A DNA stretch of 64,000 nucleotides from Gigaspora rosea (lineage: Eukaryota > Glomeromycota > Glomeromycetes > Diversisporales > Gigasporaceae). The translations under genes and the position numbers were made by a program. Below the pieces are notes generated by a model, which was not told the origin of the DNA, did not search any database, and saw nothing but the letters and a program-made list of their open reading frames with translations. Location: NCBI GenBank assembly GCA_003550325.1, contig QKWP01000109.1, positions 133,050 through 197,049 of the forward strand, in the 5' to 3' direction. Below, one piece after another: positions 1-11,362 of this stretch (its first letter is position 1; each line of letters starts with the position of its first letter).

Positions 1-440
1 ATCTTAACGATTGTGACGATCATGATATTAATGCACTGAAATTATGATCGTTAAGGAGTCTTAACGATTGTTATGATCATGACATCATGTACAGAAATGA
101 TCGTTAAATTGATCGTTAAGGAATCTAACGATTGTGATGATCGTGACGTCAGTGCACTGAAATTTTGATCGTTAAGAATCTTAACGATTGTGCACGTCAG
201 AGCACGAAAGTTATGATTATGATCATTAAGAATCTTAACGATTGTGCACGTCAGTGCACGAAAATTATGATCGTTAAGAATCTTAACGATTTTGCACGTC
301 AGTGCACGAAAATTATGATCGTTAAGAATCTTAACGATTAGCACGTTAGTGCACGGAAATTATGTGATCATTAAGATTAACACACGTCAATATATGGGTA
401 TAATACTATGCACGATAGTGCACGGATTCAATTTTTCGTG
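1..440. repeat. Palindromic tandem array, ~48-bp unit
   Basis: About seven units. The motif AATCTTAACG recurs at 177, 231, 279 and 327; the last three starts are exactly 48 bp apart, and earlier units are 54-56 bp because of small insertions. Each unit holds two inverted repeats: CGTTAAG-AAT-CTTAACG and TGCAC-GTCA-GTGCA. An apparent 97-codon minus-strand reading frame here is only the repeat read through, because 48 is a multiple of three. The array starts at or before the window edge. Confidence 0.85.
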
Positions 441-574
441 TGATAACGTGTATTAAATTTTTTGGATGATCAGTTTCCGTGCAGTTTCCGTGCAGTGATT
501 ATGAAACCCGTGCTTACCCGCATATAATTTCGTATTTATACATACATCTCCGTGTATCGAGTTTCCATAGGGCA

Positions 575-1310
575 GACATTACCCGCCGACTCATTTTTTT
601 CAATTTTTCAATTTTTTCAATTTTTTTTTTTAGATCCCAATTGTGCCAATTGTTCGATTCTTGACATTTATTTTTTTCGCTATACTCATCCGGTATCACC
701 CGATAGGACCTTTTCCCGTAATTGTCTGATAGGACTGACGGAGAAAATTTGACTGCTGACACAATTTTTTGACACAATTTTTTGATTCATTGTTATGTGA
801 AATGAAAATTAACCTTGCATAACCTTTGACGTGAAAATTAGTTATTTAATTTACAGTAAATTAAAAATAAATAAAAAAAAAAATCCGACCGATCGACCCA
901 TATTTTCAGATCTCATGTAATGCTAAACGAAAAAATCAACTTTTCGTGGCCTAATAACAAAAATATATTTTTTTTGAAATCAATTAATTTTAGGTTTAGT
1001 TAATTTTTCGTTTTGCATAATCTGGTGTTTCAAAATTCCGGTCGGCAGGTCGGATTTTTTTTTGTTTTTTTTTTTTTTTTTTAAAAAAAAAAATAAACTT
1101 TGCGTGGCCTAAATTAATTCATGTTCACATCTAAGGTCACGCAAAGTTAATTAATTCCTCGGTTTCATAACATGAAATCAGAAAATTTTGATTTTTTTTT
1201 ATCGGACCTATCGGTAATTCCGGAAAACTAAGGTCATCATCGGGTGACACCAATTAAGTGGCTGAAATGGAATAATTGGCACGATAGGAATTTTTTTTTA
1301 AAAAAAAATT
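575..1310. repeat. Dispersed fold-back repeat, family F (copy 1)
   Basis: The left arm (about 575-770) has a T-tract, then GATCCCAATTGTGCCAATTG, then a GGTATCACCCGATAGGACC-like motif. The right arm (about 1190-1310) carries the same motifs in reverse complement (AATTGGCACGATAGGAA, TCATCGGGTGACACC). The centre holds further inverted modules built on TTCGTTTTGCATAA and GCGTGGCCTAA. The family recurs at 6340-6850, 35905-37105, 37140-37980 and 40772-41136. No coding capacity is visible. Confidence 0.7.
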
Positions 1311-2825
1311 TAATCTTGAATTATTCATGATTTTTCTGTTTTCTCAATGTTTTTTTCGAATCGTATGTTCTCTTCGTGTGAGTAAAATATTTTCGAAGAG
1401 TACCCACCTAAAGATGGCTACGAAAATAATAGACAATTAATTGAAATCGCTCGTCCAATTTTAATTTGTAACAAGAATCAACACAATACATTCGTGCAGG
1501 ATTTCACATTTCTGTAGAAATTTAATAATATTCGAAGGCTCTATTCTATGATCACCTTTCTCAACTCCGATACCAAGTTAATAATTGTATTAAATAAGAT
1601 AAAGTTCAAAGTACATTTCTGCAATTTTCGAAGGCTTTATAATTCTCTCGCTCACTTAAGCCAAAAATATTTTATTAACTGACTAATTAACTTTTAGCAA
1701 CTCAAACTAGAATCTTTAGAAAAAGCGTTAACTGGTAGATAATTCTTTGTGGTTCAAAATAGTAAAATTCGATTTTAAAATAACTAAGCCCGAAAATTTG
1801 GTAATTTCTTGCTTGCAAATATCACAGTAATATTCGTCTCTGCGTACATGCATGCTACAAATATCATAGAAATACACAACTTTATCAACATACGTTCTGA
1901 ACAAAAATTTTTAAGTAGTATCAGTCGCTGCAATTACATGCATATTGGTCAAAATTAATAGACGTACCTAAATTTTATAAAAAAAAAAAATTGATTATTT
2001 TTAATTTTCTTTGAACTTAAATATAAAAGTTCAATTTAAAACTTTGAGTTTCTGAAGGTCCTTTTATACAAAGTTTGTGTAATAGTTAATTTCCGGAACT
2101 GAGCGGAGGAACTTAAGTCCAGACAATAAAGAGGCAATATATAAGTTTTCAAATCTCAAATGTTCAAATATCAAATAACTTTTACGCAATAAAATTAGAT
2201 GAATGAATCCAGCGTGTGTTGAGTCTTAATGCCAGTTATCAGTTTAAATGTAAAAGGGATATTTAGTATTAAAAGCGACTTTCAAAATAAAATAAATATT
2301 AAAAGCGACCAATCATAAAAATACCTAAATAAAAAAATTCAACTCATTAATAATAAATTAATGATGTATACTTTGAAGTTGTTTTTTTTACTAATACATA
2401 CGATACTTCCTTATTCATTAGTATGAATGTTGAAGTCTAATTTCAATAAGACTAATGAGGAAAAAATGATCGCAAATGAAAACAAAAGATTTACAAAACT
2501 GATAAAGAGCGAGAATTACGTTTTGAACGTGGACGTAATCAGTGGAAAAAAAGAGAGGCATGGAAAAAGAAGAGAGAAAAATACGTATTGAACGTGAATG
2601 CAGATGAAGGCAATATAAATTAAATGCGGAAATACTGAGGAACATCTTGCACGTGGCCATAATAGAAGAAGAAAAAAATTAGTTACGAAACTACAGAAGA
2701 GAAAGAAATGCATTTGTTTATTTTTATTACAAAACACTTTAAAAAATTTAGATATATTTAATATGTGAGAAAAATAATGCTTTACATAACCAATCATAAT
2801 ATAATCACATCATATTAACCTAATT
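1311..2825. other. AT-rich intergenic stretch without a supported gene
   Basis: No convincing coding region. Around 2480-2690 the plus strand encodes a short run rich in Lys, Arg and Glu, broken by frameshifts, which may be a relic of a charged protein. At 2825-3075 two imperfect inverted copies of a TCTGGAG-TGCTCC motif could be ends of a small MITE, but no target duplication was found. Confidence 0.4.
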
Positions 2826-3124
2826 CACATCCTCTGGAGTGCTCCGAAGTGGTTTATATGTTTTATTATTGGCATTATTGGCTGGGGTGCTCCATTTAAC
2901 AACCCTACCTTAAGAACTCATTTTACGGAAATTAAAGGTTTTTACGTTTTTATAAACTATATAAATAAGTATATAATAGTTATACATTGGTACACTAAAA
3001 AATTTATTAACATATTGTAAATTGGTAGATTTATTAAACAACTTGGAGCAGCACGCTCCAGAACCCAATGGATCCTGTTTTCCTAGTTATTATTAATTAT
3101 TAATTAATAATACCAGTACGATCA

Positions 3125-3655
3125 CATGAATGTGTAACATGAAATGTGAGGGGTATGATGTCCACTATGCTGATTTTTGCAAAATCTTTTTTTAGTAAGG
3201 GTAATGATTTTCATTTAGTTATTTTTGGAAGAATTGTGATTTTTTTGTTAACATTTCGGCGTTTATGAATTTATGCGCAGTGTATGCGTATGTGTGCACG
3301 TGAATGCGTGCGAACTTATTATATACATCTGTAACGATTGACATAAAAAGTGTGTCATTGAAAATGGTTATTGGATTACGATTTTCTGGTTAATGATATT
3401 TAGTGTGATCATTATGATTACAATTTTTTAAGAACTGCGTTGAATGTGTAACATGAAAGAAGGTGCTGATTTTTGAAGAATCCTTTTTTAGTATGGGTAA
3501 TAGTTTTCATTTTTCCAATTGGGTGATTTTGACGGCATGGGATGAAACATGTGCATGTGCGAGAAAAAATTTCGTAATTGTGTGTAAATACATTGTAGAT
3601 TGGTGGATACTGATCTTATTACGTACTCGTCAAAAATATATATGTTGTAATTGAC
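3125..3655. repeat. Imperfect direct duplication
   Basis: Two related stretches, about 3125-3345 and 3440-3600, share GAATGTGTAACATGAAA, the block around GCTGATTTTTG, and TTTTTTAGTA(A/T)GGGTAAT. They are separated by about 300 bp. No function is visible. Confidence 0.55.
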
Positions 3656-3852
3656 TAATAGTGTGGGATATTTTTTTTGAAATTATGCCTGTTTAGTATT
3701 GTTAATTAATGCATGCGTGATCTGATTTGAAATGTAATCTTATATCGAGTACTGTAATAAATAATAATTAAATACTTTTATTACGATACATGAAACTGTT
3801 TTAAGCCCTTGTATTCCTAATAAGGGAGTTACATAATCGATGTTTAATCGAT

Positions 3853-4330
3853 TGTAATCAGACCGTGAGAAAATTTAAAATATGAACATTTATGACGATC
3901 TATTTAAATCTATAATTATTAAGACATATGATCATTTGCGTGTTAATGTCGTAATTGATCTATCACTATGAATTAATATTTTTTTTTATTTTTTAAAAAA
4001 TCAAATTTCGTTTGTTACGCGCACTTTGCATTTTCGAGATTTAAATAATCGATTTCCATTTGTCATGCGCAATTTGTATCTTTGAAATTAGATGGAGATA
4101 TGGACAACATTAATAACATGCATTAGAGTCACATACTGTGTATCGCCAAAGGTAAGGTTTATAACAGTAAATCATGATAGAAGATATTATAACTTCAACA
4201 TGAACAAACTCAACCCTAACCGCATTTTGTGATTATTAGAATAAAGAGCAAGATTTGTATGAGAATTTTTTACAGTAATTCTTAATAGAAGCCACAATAA
4301 TTTCGTTGCAAACTCAATCTTAAAACGTAT
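3853..4330. repeat. Dispersed repeat pair (partner 5880-6190)
   Basis: Shares an ordered series of blocks with 5880-6190: CGTGAGAAAATT, GTTAATGTC, CACTTTGCATTTTCGA, AACATTAATAACAT and CTGTGTATCGC. Both copies are diverged and non-coding. A fragment of the same family is seen near 38095-38150. Confidence 0.6.
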
Positions 4331-4650
4331 TATATACCGAGTAAGTTTGTAATCCACAATAGAAATTGTGATAATTCTAATACATACTAATTCACCTTTT
4401 CATCATTACCGATATAAACCACAATGGCTTATCCATAATTACATGCTTGCACGTTGTAAGAGTGGTGAGTATTGGGTATAAAGCTAAAAACCACCAGCAA
4501 CACCACTATCTAATCAAACCAATGCCCTTTAATTGTTCAAGACTCTTGAACCTTGAATTGGTAGGCAAAAAAAGCGTGGTTGATTTGGTCCGGGTCTTGA
4601 AGTCTTTTAGGTTCTTGCCGTGGCGTGATCAAACGAAGATAAGTAAGTTG

Positions 4651-4747
4651 GCATGTCCAATTGGTTTCAATTTTTTTTGACATATGTCCAATTGAAAATG
4701 GACATATGTTCAAAAAAAATTGAAACCAATTGGACATAGTGGCATGC
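4651..4747. repeat. Long near-perfect hairpin
   Basis: A stem of about 37 bp, left arm 4651-4690 and right arm from 4699, with an 8-nt loop. The arms share CCAATTGGTTTCAATTTTTT and TGACATATGTCCA, with one mismatch. GGCATG flanks both sides. Could be a small MITE core or a foldback transcript; no target duplication was established. Confidence 0.75.
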
Positions 4748-5094
4748 CATCCCTGAAGATAAGTATCTTTGGGATTTCTTGTGGATAGTTCTTCGGTTGG
4801 TTCAAATCTCACTCTATTTATATAATTCTTCTTCTTTATTCTAGTTGTAAGGCTCTTATGCAGTCGTTAATATTATTAACGATCATCACGTGATCAAGGA
4901 CATTGAATCTAACAATGGAATGAATTGATTGTTCAATAAATCAGGTAATTAAAGGTTTAATCGATTTATGTTTTTGTATAAAAGGTTATTAATTCGATCT
5001 TTCTTTCTTTAACTGGGTCATACTAAATGGAGTTCAAAATGCTGGTTACAAAGTCCCAACTAACGACACAAATTTACTTAGAATAATGAACATT

Positions 5095-5640
5095 TTAAGG
5101 GTGAAAGTAAATTTATAAGTAATTTATTCAACAATTTTGGGTTAAAAGAAACTTTCTTAGAGCTAACACATCTACACTTTTTTCGAAGGTTAAAATTCAA
5201 CTTGAGAATTATGCTTTATTGAAGCGAAAGGGGTCTTGTATACTTTCTCCCCGCTAGAAAGTGTTAGCTCTAGTAATTATCCCAAAAGATCCTTGAATTA
5301 ATAAGCCTCTCGATACATGAAATTCGTAACAAAGTCCAAATCCAGTGATCTCACATTAGAGTCTCGTGACATAATCTAGAGCTCTATTCCGACCCTAGTT
5401 ACTCAGACCAAATTTATCGACGCATCAATCAATCTTTACCGTTATTAGGGTTAGATAGATTGATTTTAGTTGGGTTTAATGGCGGATGGTGATGACTTTT
5501 AGACGTAAGGTTCATTTCGCCCCTCACAACGTATGTAGTTTTTGATCAAATCGTAGATATTAACCGATGCTGATCGTACTGGTCCTGTGCAGCATCGCAT
5601 GCTGTGCAGCTATCTTATTATTAATAATTATTAATAATAA
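5095..5640. mobile_element. LTR-like remnant (related to 40262-40735)
   Basis: Shares several hundred bases with 40262-40735, including TTTTGGGTTAAAAG, ACTTTCTTAGAGCTAACAC, CATAATCTAGAG, GTTACTCAGACCAAATTTATCGA and GGGTTAGAT. The block at 5565-5585 (GCTGATCGTACTGGTCCTG) is found again at 41560. Motifs such as TTCGAAGGTTA, AGTGTTAGCTCTA and CTCAGACCAA also occur in the LTRs at 15760 and 41605, so this is probably a decayed solo LTR of a related family. Confidence 0.55.
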
Positions 5641-5879
5641 AAACATACTAAAATAATTTGCACTCTGATCGATATAAATCTGCATGCTGATTGGTCTTTT
5701 ATTCTTGATTTGATTGGGTAATTCAGTACACATGCACATTATATTATTGATTTAAAGTTCGTCTGTTAGAAATTTTCGATTGGCCATCTTTCAGAAACGT
5801 GACCGGTATGTGGAAAAATTTTTATAATTATAAAGTCATACTATATTGCACTTTGCTATTTTTGATTTGCTATGTCTAA

Positions 5880-6190
5880 AAACCGTAATTCAATCGTGAG
5901 AAAATTAACGCCATAGCATGTTAATGTCATAATAATTCATCATTGATCTATTAATGTAAATTAATAATCGGTTATCATCAATTTATATTTAAAAAATCGA
6001 CTTTTGATCATTACACACACTTTGCATTTTCGAAATTTAAAAAATTGACTTCCGTTCGTTATGCACACATTATAACTTTAAATTAGATTGAAATATGAAT
6101 AACGTTAATAACATACGTTAGTAAGTCACATTCTGTGTATCGCTAGAATAGTAATGTTTATAACGATAACTCATAATAGAAACTATTTAA
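5880..6190. repeat. Dispersed repeat pair (partner 3853-4330)
   Basis: Diverged copy of the stretch at 3853-4330, same strand and same block order. No coding capacity seen. Confidence 0.6.
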
Positions 6191-6339
6191 TAATTTCAAA
6201 CTTTAACTGCATATTATATAGACAAAACAATTAAGTAAGTATTTAAATCGAAAAATGGATGGATTGCTTAATATGAACACATGTAGATCAGCAGGAATTT
6301 TCAGTGGTATAATAGGGCACTAAACGTTGATTTTTCATT

Positions 6340-6850
6340 TTACATTACATGGAATCCTTGGTCAGTCGAATTTTTTTTTAATTTACTGCAAATAGAATAA
6401 ATATTTGCATTTAAGGTTATACAAGAATAATTTTTTATTTTGCGCAACTAGGAATTAACCAGCAATCATGTTTTTCCTGTCAGTCCTATTAGACAATTAT
6501 GGAAAATTAAGGTCTCTATTGGATGACACCGGATGTAAATTGTGGGAAAAATAGATGTCAGAAATCGAACAATGGGCACAATTTAGAATCTAAAAAAAAA
6601 TAATTTAAAAAAATTTAAAAAATGGAATGGTGGATAATGCAAAACGAAAAATCAACTTTGCATAATCTAATAATCTGAACTAACAATAAAACTAGCTTGG
6701 GTGTTGCTCTAAGAATGAGATTTCTGATTATTTTTTTTACTCTTAGACCACACAAAGTTAATTTTTCATTTTGCATTACCCACCACCATTTTTTAATTTT
6801 TTAATTTTATTTGTTTTAGATCCCAATTGTACCAATTGTTTGATATTTAC
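6340..6850. repeat. Dispersed fold-back repeat, family F (copy 2)
   Basis: Carries the family motifs GGATGACACCGG, GGGCACAATTTAGAATCT, GCAAAACGAAAAATCAACTT and, inverted at 6750-6840, AGTTAATTTTTCATTTTGCAT and GATCCCAATTGTACCAATTG. The 6590-6835 part folds on itself with arms of about 80 bp. Confidence 0.65.
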
Positions 6851-6869
6851 ATGCTACACATCACTGGAA

Positions 6870-7425
6870 TATTGAGTGTATAAAGATCATTTACATATTA
6901 AACTAAGTAATTAAAATAAGCTATTCAAGTTCATGCTTATTTACTATTTAATTTCTTTTTATTTGCTTTGTATAAAGATCATTTACGTATTAAACTAAGT
7001 AATTAAAATAAGCTATTCAAGTTCATGTTTATTTACTATTTAATTTCTTTTTATTCACATTAATTTGGTCTGTGAATATAAAGATCATTTATGTATTAAA
7101 CTAAGTAATTAAAATAAGCTATTCAAGTTCATGTTTATTTAATATAAATTTCTTTTTATTCGCATTAATTTAATTAGTAAGTATAATGATCATTAACGTA
7201 TTAAACTAAGTAATTAAATTAAGCTATTCAAGCTCATGTTTATTTACTATTTAATTTCTTTTTATTCGCGTTAATTTAGTTTGTAAGTATAAAGATCATT
7301 TACGTATTAAACTAAGTAATTTAAATAACCTATTCAAATTCATGTTTATTTACTATTTAATTTTTTTTATTTGCATTAATTTAGTTTGTAAGTATGAAGA
7401 TCATTTATGTATTAAACAAGGTTAA
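6870..7425. repeat. Tandem repeat, ~106-bp unit, about 5.5 copies
   Basis: Units begin with AAGATCATTTACGTATTAAA at about 6882, 6976, 7080, 7185, 7291 and 7398, spaced 94 to 107 bp. Each continues with CTATTCAAGTTCATGTTTAT and TTTCTTTTTATTCGC. Units are well conserved, which suggests fairly recent expansion. Non-coding. Confidence 0.8.
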
Positions 7426-8105
7426 AAATGTAATGCTAAGGGAGCTTTTTATATAATTGTATTGATTAGTAAAAAATGATTAAGTTGCAGATATAATGTC
7501 AAATAATCAAGAAGTTTAATTATTTTTTTATATATTACAAGTGTAAGTGGGGGCACTGCCAGCACCCCTTTAATGATTATATTTATAATTTCAAAATAGT
7601 CATATGTTTAACTGGCTTAGTAATGCTAAAGGTTTGATATGAATTAGAGAGCTTCTAATAAAATTTTTAAAGGATTTCTCAGGTATAATGTCTATATACT
7701 ACAAAGAATGATTTTGAAAGAATGATTTTGAATATTTTATTTAAAAGAGTGATAATGCAATACAAATGGATGGAAGTTAGTTTGTATTGATATTTGTTAT
7801 GATGTTTATAATAAGCTATAGTAAATATTCTTTTATAGAACTTATTTGCTATTCCAATAACTGCAGTATATGGTTAAGGTCATATGAGTTTGCATTAGAA
7901 TTTTCATGATTTCTACTATGATATGATATATAAAAAATTCTTTACAGAACCTACACACTATTCTGGTAACCACAGATAATTAAGATTAATTTGTAATAGA
8001 ATTGTTTTTTTTCTATGTTGTTAAGTTTAAATTAGTTTGCATTAGAGTTATTGTAATTTCTAACATGAGTTACTATAAGAATTTTGTTACAAAGCTCACT
8101 TGCTA
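7426..8105. repeat. Dispersed repeat R with degenerate ~110-bp periodicity
   Basis: Nearly identical to 23254-23980, starting at the shared AACAAGGTTAAAAATGTAAT. Inside, a loose unit recurs: TACAGAACTTACTCACTATT, a short run CTGGTGACCACA, GGTTAAGTTAGTTTGC, ATTAGAATTATTGTAATTTC. Related repeats lie at 23254-25075, 35290-35900 and 37990-38090. No open reading frame of note. Confidence 0.7.
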
Positions 8106-8640
8106 TTTTGGTGACAATATATAATAAAGATTACCTCTATTATAAAATAGGATGGGTGGTGCGCATTTTGACGACAATCACTTCATCAACATGTCATTTC
8201 ACCGACAATCAATTCGTCACATGTTTATTTTACAGACAATTATTTCACCGACAAAATAATTCTGGTCATTGTCGTTAGGGTCAGGTTTAGTAGTAAAGTT
8301 AAGGTCAATGCAATTTAAAAAAACTTGTCGATGAAATGAGACATCGGTGAAATAATTGTCGGCAAAATAAGATTGATTATCGGTGAAATAGAAATTATTT
8401 GATTTATAAAGTAATTCAAGTCAATAGGTATATTTTAAATTTTGACTTTTGTCATACTAATAAGCTCGGTATTCAGTTGCAAACCCACCTTTATCTATTT
8501 TTTCAGTATTTGCAAATTTATGTAAGAAATTCACAATAATTTCAATTAATATTTTTTTTCAAATCACCTTCAATTCCTAAATTATTTCCATTCAATTGTA
8601 GCTATTAATTATTCATAAAATTTTGGTAATCATATAATAA
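8106..8640 (-). pseudogene. Kinase remnant, module D (first exon only)
   Basis: Reading the minus strand, 8600-8390 resembles the first exon of the TKL-type kinases at 13562-13794 and 32644-32873: the part before the glycine-rich loop, then a degraded loop and the Ala-Thr-Glu/Val-Tyr-like segment. The end of the exon and its GTAATC donor lie at 8130-8140. A MITE interrupts the exon (8149 to about 8390). The second kinase exon is missing because repeat R abuts at 8105. This is the counterpart of module C at 27006-28440. Almost certainly non-functional. Confidence 0.6.
8149..8390. mobile_element. hAT-like MITE in kinase exon (module D copy)
   Basis: Begins AGGATGGGTGGTGCGC after the target sequence TATAAAAT (8141-8148). 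It contains repeated TTTCACCGACAATC motifs in both orientations. The right terminus is worn away here but is complete in the paralogous copy at 28007-28255, which shows the 8-bp duplication. Confidence 0.6.
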
Positions 8641-8789
8641 ATCATGATTAATAACATCTGTTATTGAAATTTTTCCCTAATTGGTAATTTAAATATATAA
8701 AGCTATTAAATATATATATACAGTGTACCGATATACAAAGCTCTAGCTAATACAATACATCAAAATAAATTAAAACTCAAATTTACCCT

Positions 8790-9640
8790 TAAGCCATTAT
8801 TTAACTTTATTAGATCTCTTGGTATTCCAATTCCATTTCGATAACTTCTGAAACTAATGACATCCTGCTAGCAACCCATCTCATCAGATTTTATATAATA
8901 AATAAATGCCTCTTACTCATGCTTTTCAACCCAATTCCATTTTTATAATAATCTTGAATTATATGTCGCATAAGCGTGACTCATTTCTGCAGATCTTTGA
9001 TAATATAACATCACCCATCTCTGCTGATTTTTGGCAATAACTGAATGCCACATGTTCATCTATATATGAGTGCTCAAATTACCCATCTTAATAAAAAGTT
9101 ATTACATCATTTAATCAGCTGAATTTAGCTTTTTTTTAGCTGCCTAAACTATTTTTATAAAACTTTCTGAACCTTTTCAAAATATATACAAAGTATAATT
9201 ATTTCAAATATAAAACTGTAGCAATGCCGAAATATTTGACGAAAATACTTTTTTACAAAAGTAATTAAGGAGCACATATATATATTCATCATTTTCAAAC
9301 CATTTTCTAACAACAACATTTGCAAGAATGACTGACCTAAAGGATTTTTTGATTATCTAAACAAATATTTATAATATTTTCTGAATTTAATTTCATTATT
9401 ATAAAAATTGTTCTAATATATCAAGAATTGGACAGAATTTTGTATTTTAATCTTTTCCATTATAAATTACACATTTTTTAACGAGTTATTAGGAAATTCC
9501 ATTGAAGAATCCTCCCGTAATTTGTAATCTTCTAAATATAATTGAGTAATATTGTTGGCTGTTGAGTAATATCTGATGAACTGTCTATTTTTCTGCTGCT
9601 TTTCATGACATTTTGTCACATTTTGCTTATGAATGCATCC
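8790..9640 (-). pseudogene. Sel1-repeat gene remnant, module D
   Basis: On the minus strand, 9620-9340 resembles the N-terminal part of the Sel1 genes (the Asn-Asn-Val-Thr / Leu-Tyr-Leu-Glu-Asp segment), and 9060-8790 holds remnants of two or three Sel1 units including the terminal Arg-Asn-Gly-Ile-Gly-Ile and Arg-Asp-Leu block. Many stops and frameshifts. The same arrangement is at 28650-29520. Much of the repeat array has been lost compared with 33236-34435. Confidence 0.6.
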
Positions 9641-9783
9641 AATTTAAATATAATATAATGTAGAGAACAAAGAATAGTCACTAATTTTCCCAACAATTAT
9701 ATTCTTAGGCCATTTACCCGAATCATAAATGGATATGGTTAACATTCGATTAGTGTCACGCTGAGTGTTATCAGGTAAAATAG

Positions 9784-10490
9784 CCCTATGCGATGACGTA
9801 GTCACGCTAGGGTTATTATCGCGAGGATAACCTGATTTGTGGCTTATATGAAATTGAGGCTTATATGAAAAAGGTAATAGCATATGATGATATGCAATGA
9901 GATTATAGATGCATGTGATGGAGATTGTAGATTATAAAGGTACATGCGGGAGAAAATGGGAATCACAGTGCTTTCTTACTTCGCTTGTCTTGTCACTTGT
10001 TCTCTTCGATGCCCGATTAGATTCTGGCTCCCACCCCTCCCGCCCTCTCTCATTCAATGCACCTAGCACCCTGCCTGTTGTCATGTGTAATGAGTTGAAT
10101 GCGCCGCACCATAGCGTGGGCTCGAACTGCTATTTTATGTTGACGTTTTCATGTGTACTGAGTTGAATGCGCCGCACCATAGCGTGGGCTAGAACTCGCT
10201 GAAAAAAAATTTTTGATGTTGTATGTAACGAGTTGAGTGTGCCGTACCATAAGCGTGGGCTTGGACTCGCTATTAGAGAATGAAGGAAAAAAAAAAGATG
10301 CGCGCCACACCTTAGCGTTGGCGATTCTCAATTATGTTTCATCAAGTGACATATTCACTTGCACAAATAGAGTTGTTATAAGCACAGAATGTAATAGTAG
10401 AAGAGAATAGCTGAAGTGGAGCACTAATCCCATCATGTATCTTCATAATGTCTAATAAAGAGAGTGTTTAATATGAAATCCGAGCGAGAA
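9784..10490. mobile_element. Copy-specific ~710-bp insertion of unknown type
   Basis: In the paralogous segment, GGTAAAATGGACTGTTG runs uninterrupted near 29675. In this copy the two halves (GGTAAAAT at about 9776 and TGGACTGTTG at about 10492) are separated by about 710 bp. The insertion is less AT-rich than its surroundings. At 10078-10325 it contains three and a half tandem units of about 70-75 bp (GAGTTGAATGCGCCGCACCA, then TAGCGTGGGCT). No clear terminal inverted repeat or transposase was found. An 85-codon frame at 9909 is not convincing. Confidence 0.6.
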
Positions 10491-11184
10491 TAATGGACTG
10501 TTGTGAAAATTAAATGAGACGTAACCAAACAAATAATTAGAGTTTTCTTTTGTTTGCATAAAAATCTTGATTCTGATTGAGCATTCTATTTGCTGATTAT
10601 AATGAACTAATTGCCACACAAAAAGAATTACATATATTATGTATAAAAGAAATACTTACTAGTGATTTGCTCCAGCTGAAATCATATTACAAGATCTGAT
10701 ATAAAGTAAAATTAGCCTTTTAAAAAAACTATGATTTGCACTCTAGCAAAAAAAAATTAAGCAAATTTTAATAAAAAAAATAGTACATGTCGTAATCTAA
10801 AGGTGATGTAATCCAAATTATTTAGGATGTCCTACACTTTGTGAAGATTAGTATCGATCGCAATACACGAATAACACAAATTATCCGACAGTTACTATTG
10901 ATCATGTTACTTATATTAATACTATATCACGGTATTTCAAAGTTTATTCCATGGTTCGGAATTTTAATATTTCTTTTTTTGGATATATATCTTTTTTGTT
11001 TTTTTAATGTTATCTTAACGACTGTTTAATTCATGTCAAAAAGACTCCGTGTAAAAAAAAAAGAAAAAAAGAAAAAAAACAAACCAGCGAAAGAAACCAC
11101 ATAGCAATAAAGTAAACTTTATGAAATAACAATAATTTACATAATTAATATGAGTAACAAGATAAATGACTACTCCCGGATAAT

Positions 11185-11357
11185 ATCGTTATCAGGTAGA
11201 ATGCAGATGACATTGGGTCAGCATCATTTAGCGGACATTTGTTGACTCAGGTCATATCGCGAAGAGGCATGATCTGAGTCAATCAAATGTCCGCTAAATG
11301 ATGCTGACCAATGTCATCTGCATTCTACCTGATAACTACTAATTGTTTGATTGAAGA
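11185..11357. mobile_element. Copy-specific hairpin MITE
   Basis: 11188-11336 forms a near-perfect inverted repeat with arms of about 65 bp (GTTATCAGGTAGAATGCAGA at one end, its complement at the other). ATAAT flanks the insertion at 11180-11184 and 11358-11362. The paralogous segment reads straight through (GGATAATCCGTG at about 30350), so this is the empty site. Confidence 0.8.
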
Positions 11358-11362
11358 ATAAT

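Noticed and set aside
51..344. 97-codon minus-strand frame with repeated Lys-Ile-Leu-Asn-Asp-His-Asn motif
   Set aside because: Pure read-through of a 48-bp tandem repeat; no conserved protein features.
10841..11029. Small hydrophobic frame, with a copy at 30061-30300
   Set aside because: Conserved only because of the segmental duplication; AT-rich, and the second copy runs into the poly(A) tract.
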